This document shows positions 1 to 11,131 of a DNA stretch of 64,000 nucleotides, one piece after another. The stretch spans positions 62,001 to 126,000 of the forward strand of contig NW_026251740.1 of assembly GCF_025024155.1 (NCBI RefSeq). The letters are read 5' to 3'. Source of the DNA: Gamsiella multidivaricata. Lineage: Eukaryota; Mortierellomycota; Mortierellomycetes; Mortierellales; Mortierellaceae. The stretch's first letter is position 1, and each line of letters opens with the position of its first letter. The position numbers and the translations under genes are program-made. Below the pieces are notes generated by a model that did not search any database, was not told where the DNA came from, and saw nothing but the letters and a program-made list of their open reading frames with translations.

Positions 1-200
1 GCAGAAAAGAGCTTGTTCAAATTGCGGGAAGAGTGTTCATATCAGAGGGAACATCTCTGCATATGGCGAGTATGATAAAGATGGATGTTGTCCCATGCGC
101 GTTCTTAGAAGTACACTTTCTCCCCTAAAAATAGGTCGCGCCTCACAACATACTCTTGCAGGCCCAATCGTCCCTGTCCCTCTATGCCTTCCACAGCCCT

Positions 201-208
201 TTAAATAC
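201..208 (+). promoter_or_regulatory. TATA-like element of the CYSTM gene
   Basis: An AT-rich ttaaatac element lies about 145 bp before the ATG at 350 and is followed by a long CT-rich leader. This is the usual layout of strongly expressed genes in this window. Nothing else gene-like was seen in 1-349. Confidence 0.35.
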
Positions 209-349
209 ATACAGCCACCTGCCCTGCATACGACTTCCTCTCTCACTCTCTCTCACACCCCTCATCTCTTTCTCGCCCTCATTCCATCCTCCTCATCCCT
301 TTCCTTCTCCATTCCCCCTCCTTAACTACTACACATAAAAACAAACAAC

Positions 350-1333
350 ATGTCGCAGGACAAGGGATACTACGCTTCTCAACCCCCTCAATACCCTCAA
401 CAGGCCGTCTATGGACAGCCTGCCTACGGTCAGCCTGGCTATCCTCCCCAGCCCTATGGTGCTCCTCAGCCCTACGGTGCCCCCCAGCCCGCCTACGGCC
501 AGCAGCCCTACCCAGCCTCCCCCGGCGGATACTACCAACGTGAGTCCTCTTCTCCTACTAGCCTTTTGCAGTTGAAGCACAGCAGCTGGTGCCGAAAATC
601 TAATATTATTCTTTACCTCTCGTTCTATCTCATGGGATCTGCATAGCCGCACCACAGCCCCAGGTCATCATCCAGCAAACGGCACCCCCACCACAAAACA
701 ACAAGAGCGACGACTTGTGCTTTGGATGGTAAGGGATCTCTCTCTCTCTCTCCTTTTTTTTTTTTTCTCTCCTCCCTGTATGGACCAACGAAAAAAAAAA
801 AAACCAAGGCTCTATCATACATCTTCACTATCTTGTATGTCCATTCATTTCATCGGCTCACTTTTTGGGAAAGAGCTTGGGGTGTGTATGTGTGTGTTGT
901 GGACGAGAGCCCTATAGCGTGCTTTTGAAAATCTCGGGAATGAACTCCTCTGCTCGCCACTTGACTACCGCCAAACGCGGCACGACCAGCAACTGGGTAC
1001 AGGGAATAGCGATATTGGTGCCGACCTTTTTTTTTTTCTTTCTCTCGCCACAGCCACACTCCATTTCGAAAGGATGGTTGCGGGGGATAATGTTGGAAAA
1101 CGGATATTATTTTAACGATCACAATGGTTTGAGGGATTAATTTCTAAATGGCCAATTTACCGACCCGAAAAATGTACCACTCGCCGCGGTATCCTCTTTC
1201 CCTCTGTGCAACAGCAATAGCATCAACAAAAGATCCTTTGGAACTTGACTGACTAACCGTAAACCAAACAAAACAATCCTTTTTATTCTACTTTAATAGT
1301 GCTCTTGGTGCCTGCTTGTGCTGCTGTCTAGAG
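350..1333 (+). CDS. CYSTM-type cysteine-rich tail-anchored small protein (terminal exon not placed)
   Basis: Three exons are supported: 350-539, 647-728 and a 34-nt exon at 1300-1333. Exon 1 encodes a P/Q/G/Y-rich segment with YGQP and YGAPQP repeats. Exon 2 ends in KSDDLCFG, and the small exon completes DLCFGCALGACLCCCLE, the cysteine-rich transmembrane core of the CYSTM family. Such proteins are small, stress-linked membrane proteins. Splice phases fit exactly (540 gt, 646 ag, 729 gt, 1299 ag, 1334 gt). The second intron is 571 nt, long for this genome. The last codons lie in a further exon before an aataaa at 1657-1662. Several acceptors are possible (for example 1481), so the C-terminus is left open. 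The CYSTM assignment is confident; the exact function is unknown. Confidence 0.78.
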
Positions 1334-2205
1334 GTAAGCAACCAACTACACCCTTGTTCGAAAAAAAGAAAAAAAAAACTCTACGAACTATACATGCAAT
1401 GAAGAACCGATATCTAACAAGTTTTTCAATTAACCGTAATTTAGGGTTGCTGCTAAGTCCTTATATCCCCTCTCTCCCCAGTCTCCCGCTCCCGGTTTCT
1501 TCTACCTATGCGCTGTGCTCCAGGATACAACTTCAGACTCGTGCGCGGAGTATAACGAAATCGATGCAAAACCGCGTTTTTTTTTTGTTACAACGACCAT
1601 CACCCCGTTTACCTCTTTAGTCTTGTAGTCTTGTATGTATCTTAAAGTCTTGGAATAATAAACTCCCCTCCCTGTATTTTAATGCACCCAACTCACGAAC
1701 ACACCATGAAGACCGGTCTCCTCTCTACTATTTATTCTTTTATCCGGCTGCCTCTTATTGCCCTGATATCAGAGCTTTGGTGAATATGATAATGCGCGTG
1801 TTTTTTATTCATTGATACAAGATGATAGAATCGAGTGTTGAATTTGCTGTGCAAGTATGTATGATTGAAACAAAACAAGAACGAAAAAAAGTGAGTGAAG
1901 AGAGAGTATGGTGTCTGCGCCTAAACACGAAAAGGCGGGTATATCTATGGTCCTATTATCAGTCCTATAAACCACATATGCGAATGCGGAAAAAAAAAGT
2001 ATATTCTCGTACGATACGGACGAGTTCATGAAAAAGAGAGTAGGGAGGGTTGAATGTTCGTTTGAAGGATTGTTCCTGTTCTTGCCGTTCTCCCCAACCA
2101 TCGTACCGACCAGTGACCGGGTGACCAATGACCAAGGCGGTTCCGAATGCGTTATCGATCCTTCCTTTTTGATGATCGCTCTCCATATTACTGTCGTTAC
2201 TGCTT
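1334..2205. other. Terminal exon, 3' UTR and intergenic spacer
   Basis: This stretch holds the unplaced last exon of the CYSTM gene, an aataaa at 1657-1662 and AT-rich spacer. No convincing further gene was seen. Confidence 0.4.
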
Positions 2206-2220
2206 GCCTGCCTGCCTGCC

Positions 2221-2260
<40 letters not shown>
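2206..2260. repeat. CCTG/TGTC tetranucleotide microsatellite
   Basis: CCTG units pass into an uninterrupted run of TGTC units. The tract ends 9 bp before the stop codon of the minus-strand F-box gene, so it sits in its 3' UTR. Confidence 0.9.
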
Positions 2261-2268
2261 GTCATTCG

Positions 2269-3664
2269 TCAGTAATCGCCAGCTTCGAGCTGATCCTGCT
2301 CACTCCACTCGGGTTGTCTCCAAGGCGCGATCTTCTCGACCTTAGCCGCAGCCGAGTCCAACTGTCCCGCCTTCTTGCCCTTGGGTTTCGAACGGATCGA
2401 TTTGTAATACATCCGTTTTTCGAGCTTCGCCTGGGTCTTGGCTTCGCGTGACAGCGGTTTGTCCTTGTCGTTCTCGTCATTGTCGTCATTGATGGAGCCG
2501 TTTCGGTACTCGCGGAAATGTTCCTCGGGTAGAGGTTCGTTCAGGACAATGGTCTGGAACTTTGAGGGGCGCTTCGAGGAACTAGAAAAGGTTTTTTATA
2601 TAAGAAAAAGAGAAAGAGGGAAAAAAGAGAGAGGGAGGTTTGTTAGATATCGATTGATGGTCGTGCTTGGATGGATCCTGTGCATTCCTCAGCTTTGACC
2701 CTCCCCTATGTTAAGCACAAAACAAGGTACCACACTAAGGCATAGACCATGCCTGAAGAACAACCAAAAAAAAAAGGGTCTATCCCTTTCCGATCCTTGG
2801 GCTCCATGTAAAAGACACAAGATTTTTTTTTTTGCTCCAAAGTATCCAATCTGCTCCATTCATAAAAACTTACCCAGGCACGACCTTACTCAAGGCCTCC
2901 ATAGGATCTTCGCTGTTACCGCGGAGGATAGCATCCACATAGATCTTGCACCAATTCTTCTTCCTATCCGAACGCTTCATGGGCTTGACCGTCATCCCCC
3001 CTGAAGACTTGCCCGCAGCCTCCTGTTTCTTGTACAACAGCCGCTGCGCATGTTTCGACATGATGGGCTCATCCGTCGACATGTTCGAGCAGGTGGACGA
3101 GCTCGAGAACGACCGTCCCATGGCGACTCCACCCCCTCCGAAGGTCAGGGTATTTCCGGTACTACGGAGTTCCTGCTCAAGTTTCTTCTGTCTGTACCAA
3201 TCCAGGCGCTTCTTTTCTTCGGTCTCTTCGAATTTCATCAGTCGGAACCAGACCTCGTTCATCTCTTGGCTGTGGACAACGAGGTTGTAGAACTTGCGGG
3301 AAAGTTCGGAGATGGTGAGCATTTGGAAGGGAGGCAGACGGGAGAGGATTTGTTGGAGGATAGGGGCTGGGAGGGTGGAGAAGATGTCTCGCCGACGATA
3401 CTTCTTATTCTTGGAGAGGCGGTGCTGGGGTGAGGTTGGAGAGGAGAGCGAGGTGTCGGTGTCAGTATCGCTAAGGTCAGAGTCAGAGTAACTTGAGTAG
3501 TCAGAGGAGTAGTCGGAGGAGTCCAATCGGTCCGTGGTGAGTAGGGAGAGGTGCTGCTTGTTGGATGTTGTTGAGGCTGCGGTAGTCGAGGTGGCGGAAG
3601 GTGTTCCTATCCCGGCGGTAGCGGGGCCAGTAGTTGAGGGTCTTGTCTTGATGAGGTGTGGCAT
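2269..3664 (-). CDS. F-box domain protein
   Basis: Two exons on the minus strand (3664-2874 and 2581-2269, joined in phase across a 292-nt GT-AG intron) give 367 aa. Residues 1-90 are a Ser/Thr/Asp-rich disordered leader. Residues about 94-141 form an F-box (DIFSTLPAPILQQILSRLPP followed by a helix with VWFRLM), expected to bind Skp1 in an SCF ubiquitin ligase. The rest is charged and partly helical, with no recognised substrate-binding repeats such as LRR or WD40. It ends in an acidic tail, EAGDY. I chose the ATG at 3664. An in-frame ATG at 3805 would add a T/H/S-rich stretch that looks like translated leader. Substrate unknown. Confidence 0.8.
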
Positions 3665-4069
3665 GGTGTTTGATCGATCGATTGAGAGTGTGGGTGTGGG
3701 TGTTGTGGTCAATGTGGAAGAGTGCAGTGAAGGAATGGAATGAAAGGAATGAAAGGAATGAAGAATCAATGGATGTGAGATAAATATAAAGGTGTGAAAA
3801 AACAAATAAAGTTGAGTGTGTTGTGGAGGTCACTTTCTTTTTCAATCGCCGAGGCGCAGTGCGCAAATGCTCATGCAGCATCATTTTATTTGGCTTCATA
3901 AGCACTTTCCGATCATGTCCCCCCTCCTCTCCTCTCTCCGAACCCACAGCACTGGTAAAATAAAATAATAAAATAACCAGATATGAAAGACAAGCAGATC
4001 CAGACTACACCGTAAAAGGAGTTTCCTCCAAAACGAGGAGAAACTATGACGACAATGACGATTTAATAT
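3665..4069. other. F-box gene promoter and cyclin L 3' region
   Basis: The gap lies between the F-box start and the cyclin L stop (tandem, both minus). It is rich in GA repeats and homopolymers. No gene seen. Confidence 0.5.
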
Positions 4070-5624
4070 TTACGAGAACCGAGACACCCGTGTGCTCCGT
4101 GTTGAACCTGAACTGCACGGACTCTCTTCTGCTGCATCTGCCCCAATATTGTTCTTCTTTGTCGGCTCATCCTGTTGTTGTCCCTGCTGTTTCTGTTTCC
4201 TCAGATACGGCTCCACCTCCTCGATGGTCAATGGCAATTCCGGGATCGGCAGTGTCCTGTAATAAAGTGACTTGATATGTCCCGCAATATTCTCGATATC
4301 TTCTAGTCTCGAGTCCAGAACCTCCCACCATGCTGGATATGTCGGTAAGGGTACGCCTGCTTCCCGTGCTGCCAGCCAGATGACACTGCATGCGATCGTC
4401 GGTGGTTGGTAGCAAATGTATATACTTGTCCTCAATCTAATCGCAGAATGAAGAACACCGTCATTATATATATCTGATGCAAAATGTACCAAAAAGTCTT
4501 GTAAAAGAATACGCAAAGGTTACCCGTCATTTAAAAACCCCCAGGCACGTTGTGGGATAGTAGGATGCTCTGTCAGCTCCAGGACCTTGAGGTAGTTGAC
4601 CATGATCGCGTAGGGCAGCTGCACATGGACATTGAAGCCAAGTTTCTTGAGAATCTGCATTTCTGCGATCACTACCGCGTTCTTCAGCTCGTAAAACTCC
4701 TAATTACGAAAGAAATGTCGATAGTCCTCGTCAATCCATGTATTCCCTTTGCAGAACCCAATGGTCTCACTATACAACTGGAAAGAAACCGTGAACTGCA
4801 CACACATTTCCAAAGAGAACAAGAGGATCCAAGGGCTTGCGTCGAAACCGTTTGCAGAGGTGATCCACCACATTGACCAAGTCCGTTAGGCGACAGGGAC
4901 ATTCTTCTACTTTTGCAGCCAAGAATATTGATCCCATCGCAATATCCTAGTCAAGGGCACATCAACAAAACAGAGATATGAAGAGAGTTGAGTATTCGTC
5001 CGCACAATGTTGGATCCAATGACTGAAAAATCCAGTAAAGGTTGTTGAATTGCGATGGGTTATTGTATTCCTGCGAGAAAAACTCTTACTCGAACGGCGA
5101 ATTTGTGGAGAGATGCTTGGTAAAAGAACCGTTGGAAGAGGATCTGAGCGGTCGCCATCGCCACCTGTGGCCTAAACAAGAAGGAAATGCCCGCCCACTA
5201 CGAATCAGACACAGGGTCTCGAAACAAAGGCGTTTTTTTTTCTTCACAATGTTGCGTTGTTCGCTTCCTGCATCTTCTGCTTCTTCGATCTTTTGTTTCC
5301 TCGGCTCCATTGTTGGTTCTCCTGTGCGATGGTATCCATGCTACTTGACAGCAGTTCTGATTTTATACATCTCCCTACGCCATAATAGTCATCCTCAGAT
5401 TGCGTTGCTGCTTTTGCTGTTTGATCTGCAGTTTGTGCTGGCGGTGGTCCTGGAGGGTGATTGACTTACAGCTTCATGAGGATGCCAGCAGTTTGAATGA
5501 GATGACAGCCGAGCTGACGCAGGTTGTCCTCCTGTTCTTCCGAGACGCCGTCCTCGCGTGAAGGTGTCCGCTGCAGTTGTTCGAGTGTCAGGAGCGCATT
5601 CTGGAGCGAAAGCTTCTGAGACAT
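4070..5624 (-). CDS. Cyclin L homologue (transcription/splicing cyclin)
   Basis: Five minus-strand exons (5624-5470, 5171-5090, 4946-4806, 4699-4524, 4436-4070) join in phase to 306 aa. The product follows cyclin L over the whole cyclin box: LRQLGCHLIQTAGILMKL, then PQVAMATAQILFQRFFY, then a KVEECPCRLTDLVNVVDHL segment, then ELKNAVVIAEMQILKKLGFN, and in the second fold IACSVIWLAAREAGVPLP. Cyclin L partners CDK10/11-type kinases in transcription and pre-mRNA splicing. The C-terminus is short and Gln/Ser-rich with only hints of the usual RS tail. The ATG at 5624 is the only in-frame one before the transposon arm. However, the frame stays open upstream to a TAA at 5708-5706 and looks coding, so the native N-terminus may have been cut off. 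Confidence 0.88.
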
Positions 5625-5715
5625 GACTTGAGGCCGAGGGGGGTCTTTGAAGGGCGATTCGTGCGGAGCGCGCTGATCGCTTTCTTCAGGGCAGAAGGAG
5701 GTCCCTTATGTAGGC

Positions 5716-8334
5716 CGGAAATATTTGAGGAAAATGTCTTATACGTCATAATAATCCTGAATAAACATATCCTTCACTCTTATCCCCCAACCACCGCGAC
5801 GATACACCGCTTGCAATCGACAACACGTTATGATACGCCCCGGACGTGAGCCAGTCAATCTCATCTCAGAGCCAGGTCGATGAGAACATGGATCAGACAT
5901 TGGTAGCCCTCGCAGACGCTCTAGTAAGATATGCAAGGTCTGCTCGTTTAATGGAGGGTGGCGACAGCCAGCGACAACCAACGACTCTCCAGGGACGACT
6001 TCATCACCTACGACGACGTCTATAACATTCTGTATGCGTTGACTTCCAAACAAATGAGAAAGAATGACGACCCACTCATTTATGCTCGGCTTTGGATGGA
6101 GGGTCTTGAGAACTAAAAGTACTTCACCTATTACGACCGGGAACACGGCCTCTATCATGGATTTTGATCGCCATGGCAGCTGAATGAGCTGCGAAAGTGG
6201 GGGAGTGGGGGGATGTATTTTGCTTTGATGGCACACATCAAGCCTTGGAGGGATGGCTCGGTCAGCTAAAAGCAAGGATGGATACGATGTGCAGCAGCGA
6301 GTTTCAGCCGATGGTTGTTATCGCCGATCAGGGCCAAAACGAGATTAACGCCATCCGGACCGTCTACCCATGCAGAGTCCGCATCTTTTCGCATCTTTTA
6401 CTGTGCTTGGCATGTGCTGCAGGCATGCGAGCGAAAATTCACTCTTTAAAACCTTGGTGTGGTTCATTTCTCTACAGAAGAGAGGAAGCAAAGGAAGGAC
6501 AAGGCAAGTGCAGCTGCTTCAGGCAATATTGAGCCTTGATTGCGCAGACATACAGTTGTTATCTTTACTAACCAACTCTTTATTTATCATCAGATACGAG
6601 CAGAGCTTCGAGAGATTCTCCATGCAAGAACCGTGGAACGGGCAGACGCATTAGTTGCCGCCTTCAGGGATACATGGCAAGAGCGTGCACCAGGGTTATT
6701 GCAATACCTCGACAAGAACTATCTCGATTCTGATGCGGATAGGCGGCACTGGATGTTTTGTTATCGCCAGGACGTTTCCTATGCATGGATAAACACAAAC
6801 AACTACATAGAGCCCTGGCACAACACTTTGAAGAAACATTTTTTTCAAAGACAAACAGCAGCAACGGATCGACGCCGTTGTTTATATCCTTGTTCAAAGG
6901 GCAGTTCCTCGCTACCAACAGATGTGCATCCGATCCGGCACACAGTTCAGGTTGGGAGAATGTCTCCAGCACGGAGGAAGGCACTACAGGCTAGAATTCA
7001 GGCCATCAATTACATTGACCGTAGGCGGACTCAAGGACCTGAAGCGGTCCTTTTACTCCAGACTGCCGACGATACAGTACTGAGAGTCGGATCCTTCACG
7101 AACCCCAGCGACTTTTATGAAGTGAAAGTTGACTGGACTAAAGGTGCGGTCGGTCAATTCAGCAGTTGCACCACCTGTCCCGACTTTTCCAACACTAAAC
7201 TGTGTTGCAAGCACATAGCACTGGTAACAATAGAACTGCCCTACACCGAGTTCTATTACGATGGGCATTGGGAGGTCAGGGGCCAGTCTCTTTTGATGGA
7301 TCCATCGTTGGATCAGGCCGGTTTTTCAGCATCAACTGCACCTGCGACGCCGACGGCTACACAGCTTGCCATTCACTATATTCAAGGTCTCTCTAACATG
7401 CTAAATATCATGGACAACAAGCACCCTCTCTCCAACCACGAAGAGGTTCTGGACGCTTTGAGAAAGACTTGCGAAGTGTGCGACAAGCATATTCCTGTTC
7501 TGGCAACTCACGAGCTTAGTCACAAGCGTGCAAGACAACGTTGAATAAAGATCATTGGCAACCATTTCATATCTTCAGTTAACCCATCTACAATGTTCCT
7601 CAATTGCTTTTGATCCGGTTTACAGTTGCTCACTTGGGATGACGAGAAATCAGTCAATCAACAACAAGAATTTATGGGGTGCTCCTCTTCACCATCCAAG
7701 AAACCCGCGAACAACACACATGGTACAAGAGCGACGATAACCACCGCCATAGTGCACGTAGAAGTAAACTCTGTTACATGAGCCCCTTGATGTATATATA
7801 CATAATGCAGGTAGTTTTGTTGAAATCCATGAGGCAGTTCCTGAGTTCTTGGCTGCTATATCCTGGAAGAGTCATATTTTTCCAACCAAGACTACTTTCG
7901 AGCCAGAGAACTCATGTTTTGGTCTATGTACATGGTTGTATTTCTGCGCTCATTGGATTCTGCACTGAAAACTAAATATACTGGCGAACCTTTGTTGGTT
8001 TTTGAAGATTTTCTATCGTGCTTCATCGTTTTTATTGTTTTGGTGCAGAACAATAACTGAAATGGATATCAAGTCTAGCACTTGGACGCGTCTTTTTACA
8101 TCCTGCAACAACTACGGATATTAAAATTCCTCAGAAACGATTGAAACCAGCTGGAGACATGTCTTTAGGGATTCTCTATCGACCTCAAAAGGAACAACCT
8201 CAATCGGTTATGTTTTGGGGGACTTTACTCATACCACTCTACCATGACGCCTAGACTGTAGGTCTGCACCTCCTATACGAATAGACCCCCCTACCATAAT
8301 GCCACGTTGTGTCACGTTTAACCTACTTGACCTC
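5716..8334 (+). mobile_element. Left arm of inverted pair: Mutator-like element copy 1
   Basis: This arm is the reverse complement of 12941-15569. From 5737 to 8334 the two match with no net length change (positions sum to 21275), and every stretch compared was identical. The outermost 21 bp (5716-5736) also match after a 10-bp gap. The arm carries a degenerate MULE transposase on the plus strand. No terminal inverted repeat was found. The inner edge (8334/8335) is not followed by a copy of the 9-bp repeat that flanks the other arm. The last 800 bp (7545-8334) show no coding sequence. Confidence 0.88.
5980..7544 (+). pseudogene. Degenerate MULE transposase with SWIM zinc finger (copy 1)
   Basis: Conserved blocks lie in order but in different frames. 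They are an N-terminal DDFITYDDVYNILYAL block; a KYFTYYDREHGLYHG block; DVFCFDGTH with the first catalytic Asp; VVIADQGQNEINAIRTVYP; a FYCAWHVLQACERKF block; the TNNYIEPWHNTLK block; and a SWIM finger (CPDF...CCKH, about 7165-7216). Breaks are TAA at 6114-6116, TGA at 6165-6167, a frame change near the G-run around 6200, a 10-bp tandem duplication at 6380-6399, a seven-T run at 6839-6845 that shifts the frame, and a further shift near 6950. A GC-AG intron ending at 6591 is possible. No functional product is expected. Confidence 0.85.
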
Positions 8335-9465
8335 TAGGGCTTTCTTCTTTCCGCGAGGAAGAAGATTTGCATTCATGTGTGCTTGAGTTACACAAAAATG
8401 AGCGAAGGCGAAGCTTTTCAAGCATGGCGTACACGCAAGGATCGTTCCCACACTCTCTCTTTTTGTTTCTTTTTTATCCCCTCTCTCACCACGCCATTCC
8501 CTTCTGTCCACCCATACACCCACGTCCTCTATCCATCCTCCATCCTCCCATCAAGCGTCCTTCGAAGCGTGGATTTATTCCCTTTCATCAGACTCTGCTT
8601 GCCATATCTCTATCTTCACTTTTTTCCTACCGGGCTCGTTCTCAGCACCCAGACGTCCAACCAAAGGTAACAATCAAGAATGGCCCTCAGGCGCGCCAAT
8701 AGGACACTGTTCTTACAGTGGAAAGAGAGAAAACAGATGCAGCTCCACAGTTTCCTGACTCCACAGATTGTCCAGGATAGGCGATTCTCTGGTGTCCGAA
8801 TAGATCATCTGACGAGTGGATAACTCGCCTTCCTTCCTCCGGATCATCTGAATCCCTTGCCAAAGAGCATGGATTATCGATCGAGTAGGTGTGGGTGCGA
8901 GCTTTGATTGTGAGTGGGCGTGTGGTTGTCAGCGTTAGTGAAAAATGGCTACCCTACAGACTGCTGGCGGATTGACCACTATTGACTGTCAGTGAATCGA
9001 GCACCACCAAAATCAAAAAGCGCCCTTCGCAAATACGCTAAAACGACGCGTGAATTCGACATCCACAATCACGCCTTCAACGACGCCTGTTAGCCTGCGT
9101 CGACTTAGACATCATCCCTGGGCCATCTCAGACCGACTGATTCACATGCCGTCTAAGGCGCACATTATCTCTTTCGCCTTACTCCATGTAAGGCACATCA
9201 ATATACTCATATTACTGTAGTTCAGCCAATGACTTTTGTGCAGCTGCTAATTGATCAATGGTTCCTTCTTTCTATGTACCTTAGCGCTGCCATCTTTGAT
9301 TCCTCCTTTGGCCTTCCATATTATCAGCGCGATAGCCTTGATACTGCAAAAGGCGAGAGCAATGAGTAACCCTGCTTGACTTTTTGCTTCATTTCCTCAC
9401 AGCAGGCACTTATTGCATCTTTTCTATCTCGTTGGATACAACAGTAGAAAAACTACCATGACTAA
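8335..9465. other. Inner spacer of the palindrome, left part
   Basis: A pyrimidine-rich stretch at 8450-8640 resembles a fungal promoter and leader. Apart from the short ORF at 8680 no gene was found. Confidence 0.4.
8680..8823 (+). CDS. Possible small ORF, 47 aa, unknown
   Basis: The ORF starts at the first ATG after a CT-rich leader (8450-8640) and begins MALRRANRTLFLQWKERK. It is basic and has no recognised domain. The leader-then-ATG layout resembles real genes here, so it could be the 5' end of a gene cut by rearrangement. It could equally be chance. Confidence 0.2.
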   Translation: MALRRANRTLFLQWKERKQMQLHSFLTPQIVQDRRFSGVRIDHLTSG

Positions 9466-10368
9466 CCCATCGAACACCCCACCATCTGGCATTGGGAGAT
9501 CTGCCAAGAACGCATTAGTGCCGTCATCGACTACCCAGGGTCGATCTATCAGCCATATGGAATCGCAGCTGTATCATCTGAGCAAACCAATCTGAGCCCC
9601 GATGGCGATGACAAGTCGATCTCGTCTCAGCGCATTAGAATGCGAGACAGAATTCGCCATTTTTTCCAGCCAGATAAATCGGAAGTAAAAAACGTCAAGA
9701 CTCAAGCTGCTAGACCCGAGAGAAAGATCCACCATGCCCGAGCTTCCAGCATCGGGGCTCGAGATGACATTGACTATATGGGCTCCAGCATCAAAGTCAG
9801 CAGCCCTGAAATTGGGACAGACCTCACGAACGTAATGACAGCGGCTCGCTTGCATGTTTTCTCCGAGAATATAAGCCTAACACCCACCAGCGTTGCGGTA
9901 CCAAAGCTTGGTGCACGCATCGACACTACATCCCAACTTGCCTTTTGCATCAGCCTTCTCTCCAGGAACCTGGCTTTGTCCCCGCACAGCGAAGGTTTCG
10001 AGGGAGCTTCCGATCAAACAAAGGAAGCCTGGCAGTATATGTCTACCGATAGTGCACATCGCGTGTGGGTCGATGCCATTGAGCAGAATCCAGTCGAACA
10101 GGACCATATCCGCTGGCTCGCTACCCGAAGGATAGGGGAATTCGCCAAGGCCACCCTTTAGGCTTCAGGCAAAGATACTTTACCGCTCATGGAGGAGGTC
10201 AAGGAGTTCCTGGACAGTGACCGACAGGTTTTCTTGGTGCTGGGCGATTCAGGATCAGGAAAATCGACATTCAAAAGACATCTTAAGCCCAAGCTATCGA
10301 AGAAGTACAAGCAGGGGCGAGGGACTCGGAGGAGGCGCAGAGGCATTGGCTTCGTTGCTAGAACATAG
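9466..10368 (+). pseudogene. STAND-NTPase N-terminal fragment A, internally deleted
   Basis: An open frame runs from 9466 to a TAG at 10159-10161, then continues in the same frame to a TAG at 10366-10368. The first part ends in a domain with KLGARIDTTSQLAFCISLL and DHIRWLATRRIGEFAK. I recall this as typical of the N-termini of large Mortierella STAND/NACHT-like ATPases. The part after the internal stop is EVKEFLDSDRQVFLVLGDSG, then a Walker A GDSGSGKST, then a basic tail. Full proteins have several hundred residues between these parts and WD40, pentapeptide or similar repeats behind, so this is a deleted, truncated copy. It is paralogous to 12226-12957 (shared SISSQ..R.RD block). Confidence 0.62.
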
Positions 10369-10539
10369 TAGCGGCACGATCAGATCGGACTATATAAGGG
10401 GGCCTTGGCATTGGCTTATTGCATTGCGAACTCGTTTGTGTCCAACGCACTTGCTAATCGTTCGACAGAGTGTGGATATCGTTTGTACTGTTTATTTAGG
10501 ATCTTTCGTGTTATCCAGAACAAGTCAAGGCACGGACTT

Positions 10540-11043
10540 TTAGCAGGTGAGGGAGAGGGACGAAATCTGGCGCCAGCTCAGGCCCTCGGATGGCTTCGAA
10601 CAACGGATGGGCTCACACTGCATGGTTTGCTTGCCGTTGGCCCAGACCGCACCACGCATGACGCTGTTCTGGGGTCCTTCATAGAAACCGTTGATCCAAG
10701 AGCCGGCGTTGATATAGCTGACACCGCCTGACTTGTCGTCACAGAGGCCAAGAAAGTTCGTATGGGTCACAATGTCCCTGATGAATCCCTCCTGATCCTT
10801 AGCCGAGGTATCTGCAGTATGGCATTGGCAGAGAGTCATTTTGGCGTTGCCCAGGTATGAGCAGTAGACTTGGCCGGCCTTGAGAGTTTGAGTGGGGGCG
10901 GTGTATGCGGTTGTCAAGGCGCATCTGGTGCCCTTAACGGTGTGCATGCCGTTAGAGCGTCCAGAGCTGAGAATGAAGGCGGCCTGGGCGGCGCTGATGG
11001 CAGTAGCAAGGACGAGGGCAGCGGCAGAGATGATCTTGACCAT
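10540..11043 (-). CDS. Secreted cysteine-rich protein, unknown function
   Basis: Intact 167-aa single-exon ORF on the minus strand. Residues 1-21 (MVKIISAAALVLATAISAAQA) are a clear signal peptide with an AQA cleavage site. The mature part holds eight cysteines, including a CQC pair and a cysteine as last residue, so up to four disulfides. No transmembrane segment or recognised enzyme motif is present. The size and cysteine pattern resemble fungal small secreted proteins, but I recognise no family. A TATA-like ataaaaaa lies about 90 bp upstream. It sits inside the MULE palindrome, opposite in strand to the STAND fragments, and is the only intact gene of any size there. Confidence 0.68.
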   Translation of the reverse strand: MVKIISAAALVLATAISAAQAAFILSSGRSNGMHTVKGTRCALTTAYTAPTQTLKAGQVYCSYLGNAKMTLCQCHTADTSAKDQEGFIRDIVTHTNFLGLCDDKSGGVSYINAGSWINGFYEGPQNSVMRGAVWANGKQTMQCEPIRCSKPSEGLSWRQISSLSLTC

Positions 11044-11131
11044 TTTGGAGGATGATGTTTTGGAGAGTTGGTTGATTGGAGAGGGTTGTGTGAGTGTGAG
11101 GAATACTTCTTTTTACGCGCCGAGGGAAGCG

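Noticed and set aside
3665..3805. N-terminal extension of the F-box protein to the ATG at 3805
   Set aside because: The added residues are Ser/His/Thr repeats typical of translated leader; the ATG at 3664 is more plausible.
5739..6275. 178-codon minus ORF at the start of the MULE (and its mirror at 15000-15536)
   Set aside because: It lies antisense to the conserved N-terminal transposase block and has no motif of its own.
6664..6984. 106-codon minus ORF with several cysteines in the MULE
   Set aside because: Antisense to the TNNYIEPWH transposase block; the plus strand explains the conservation.
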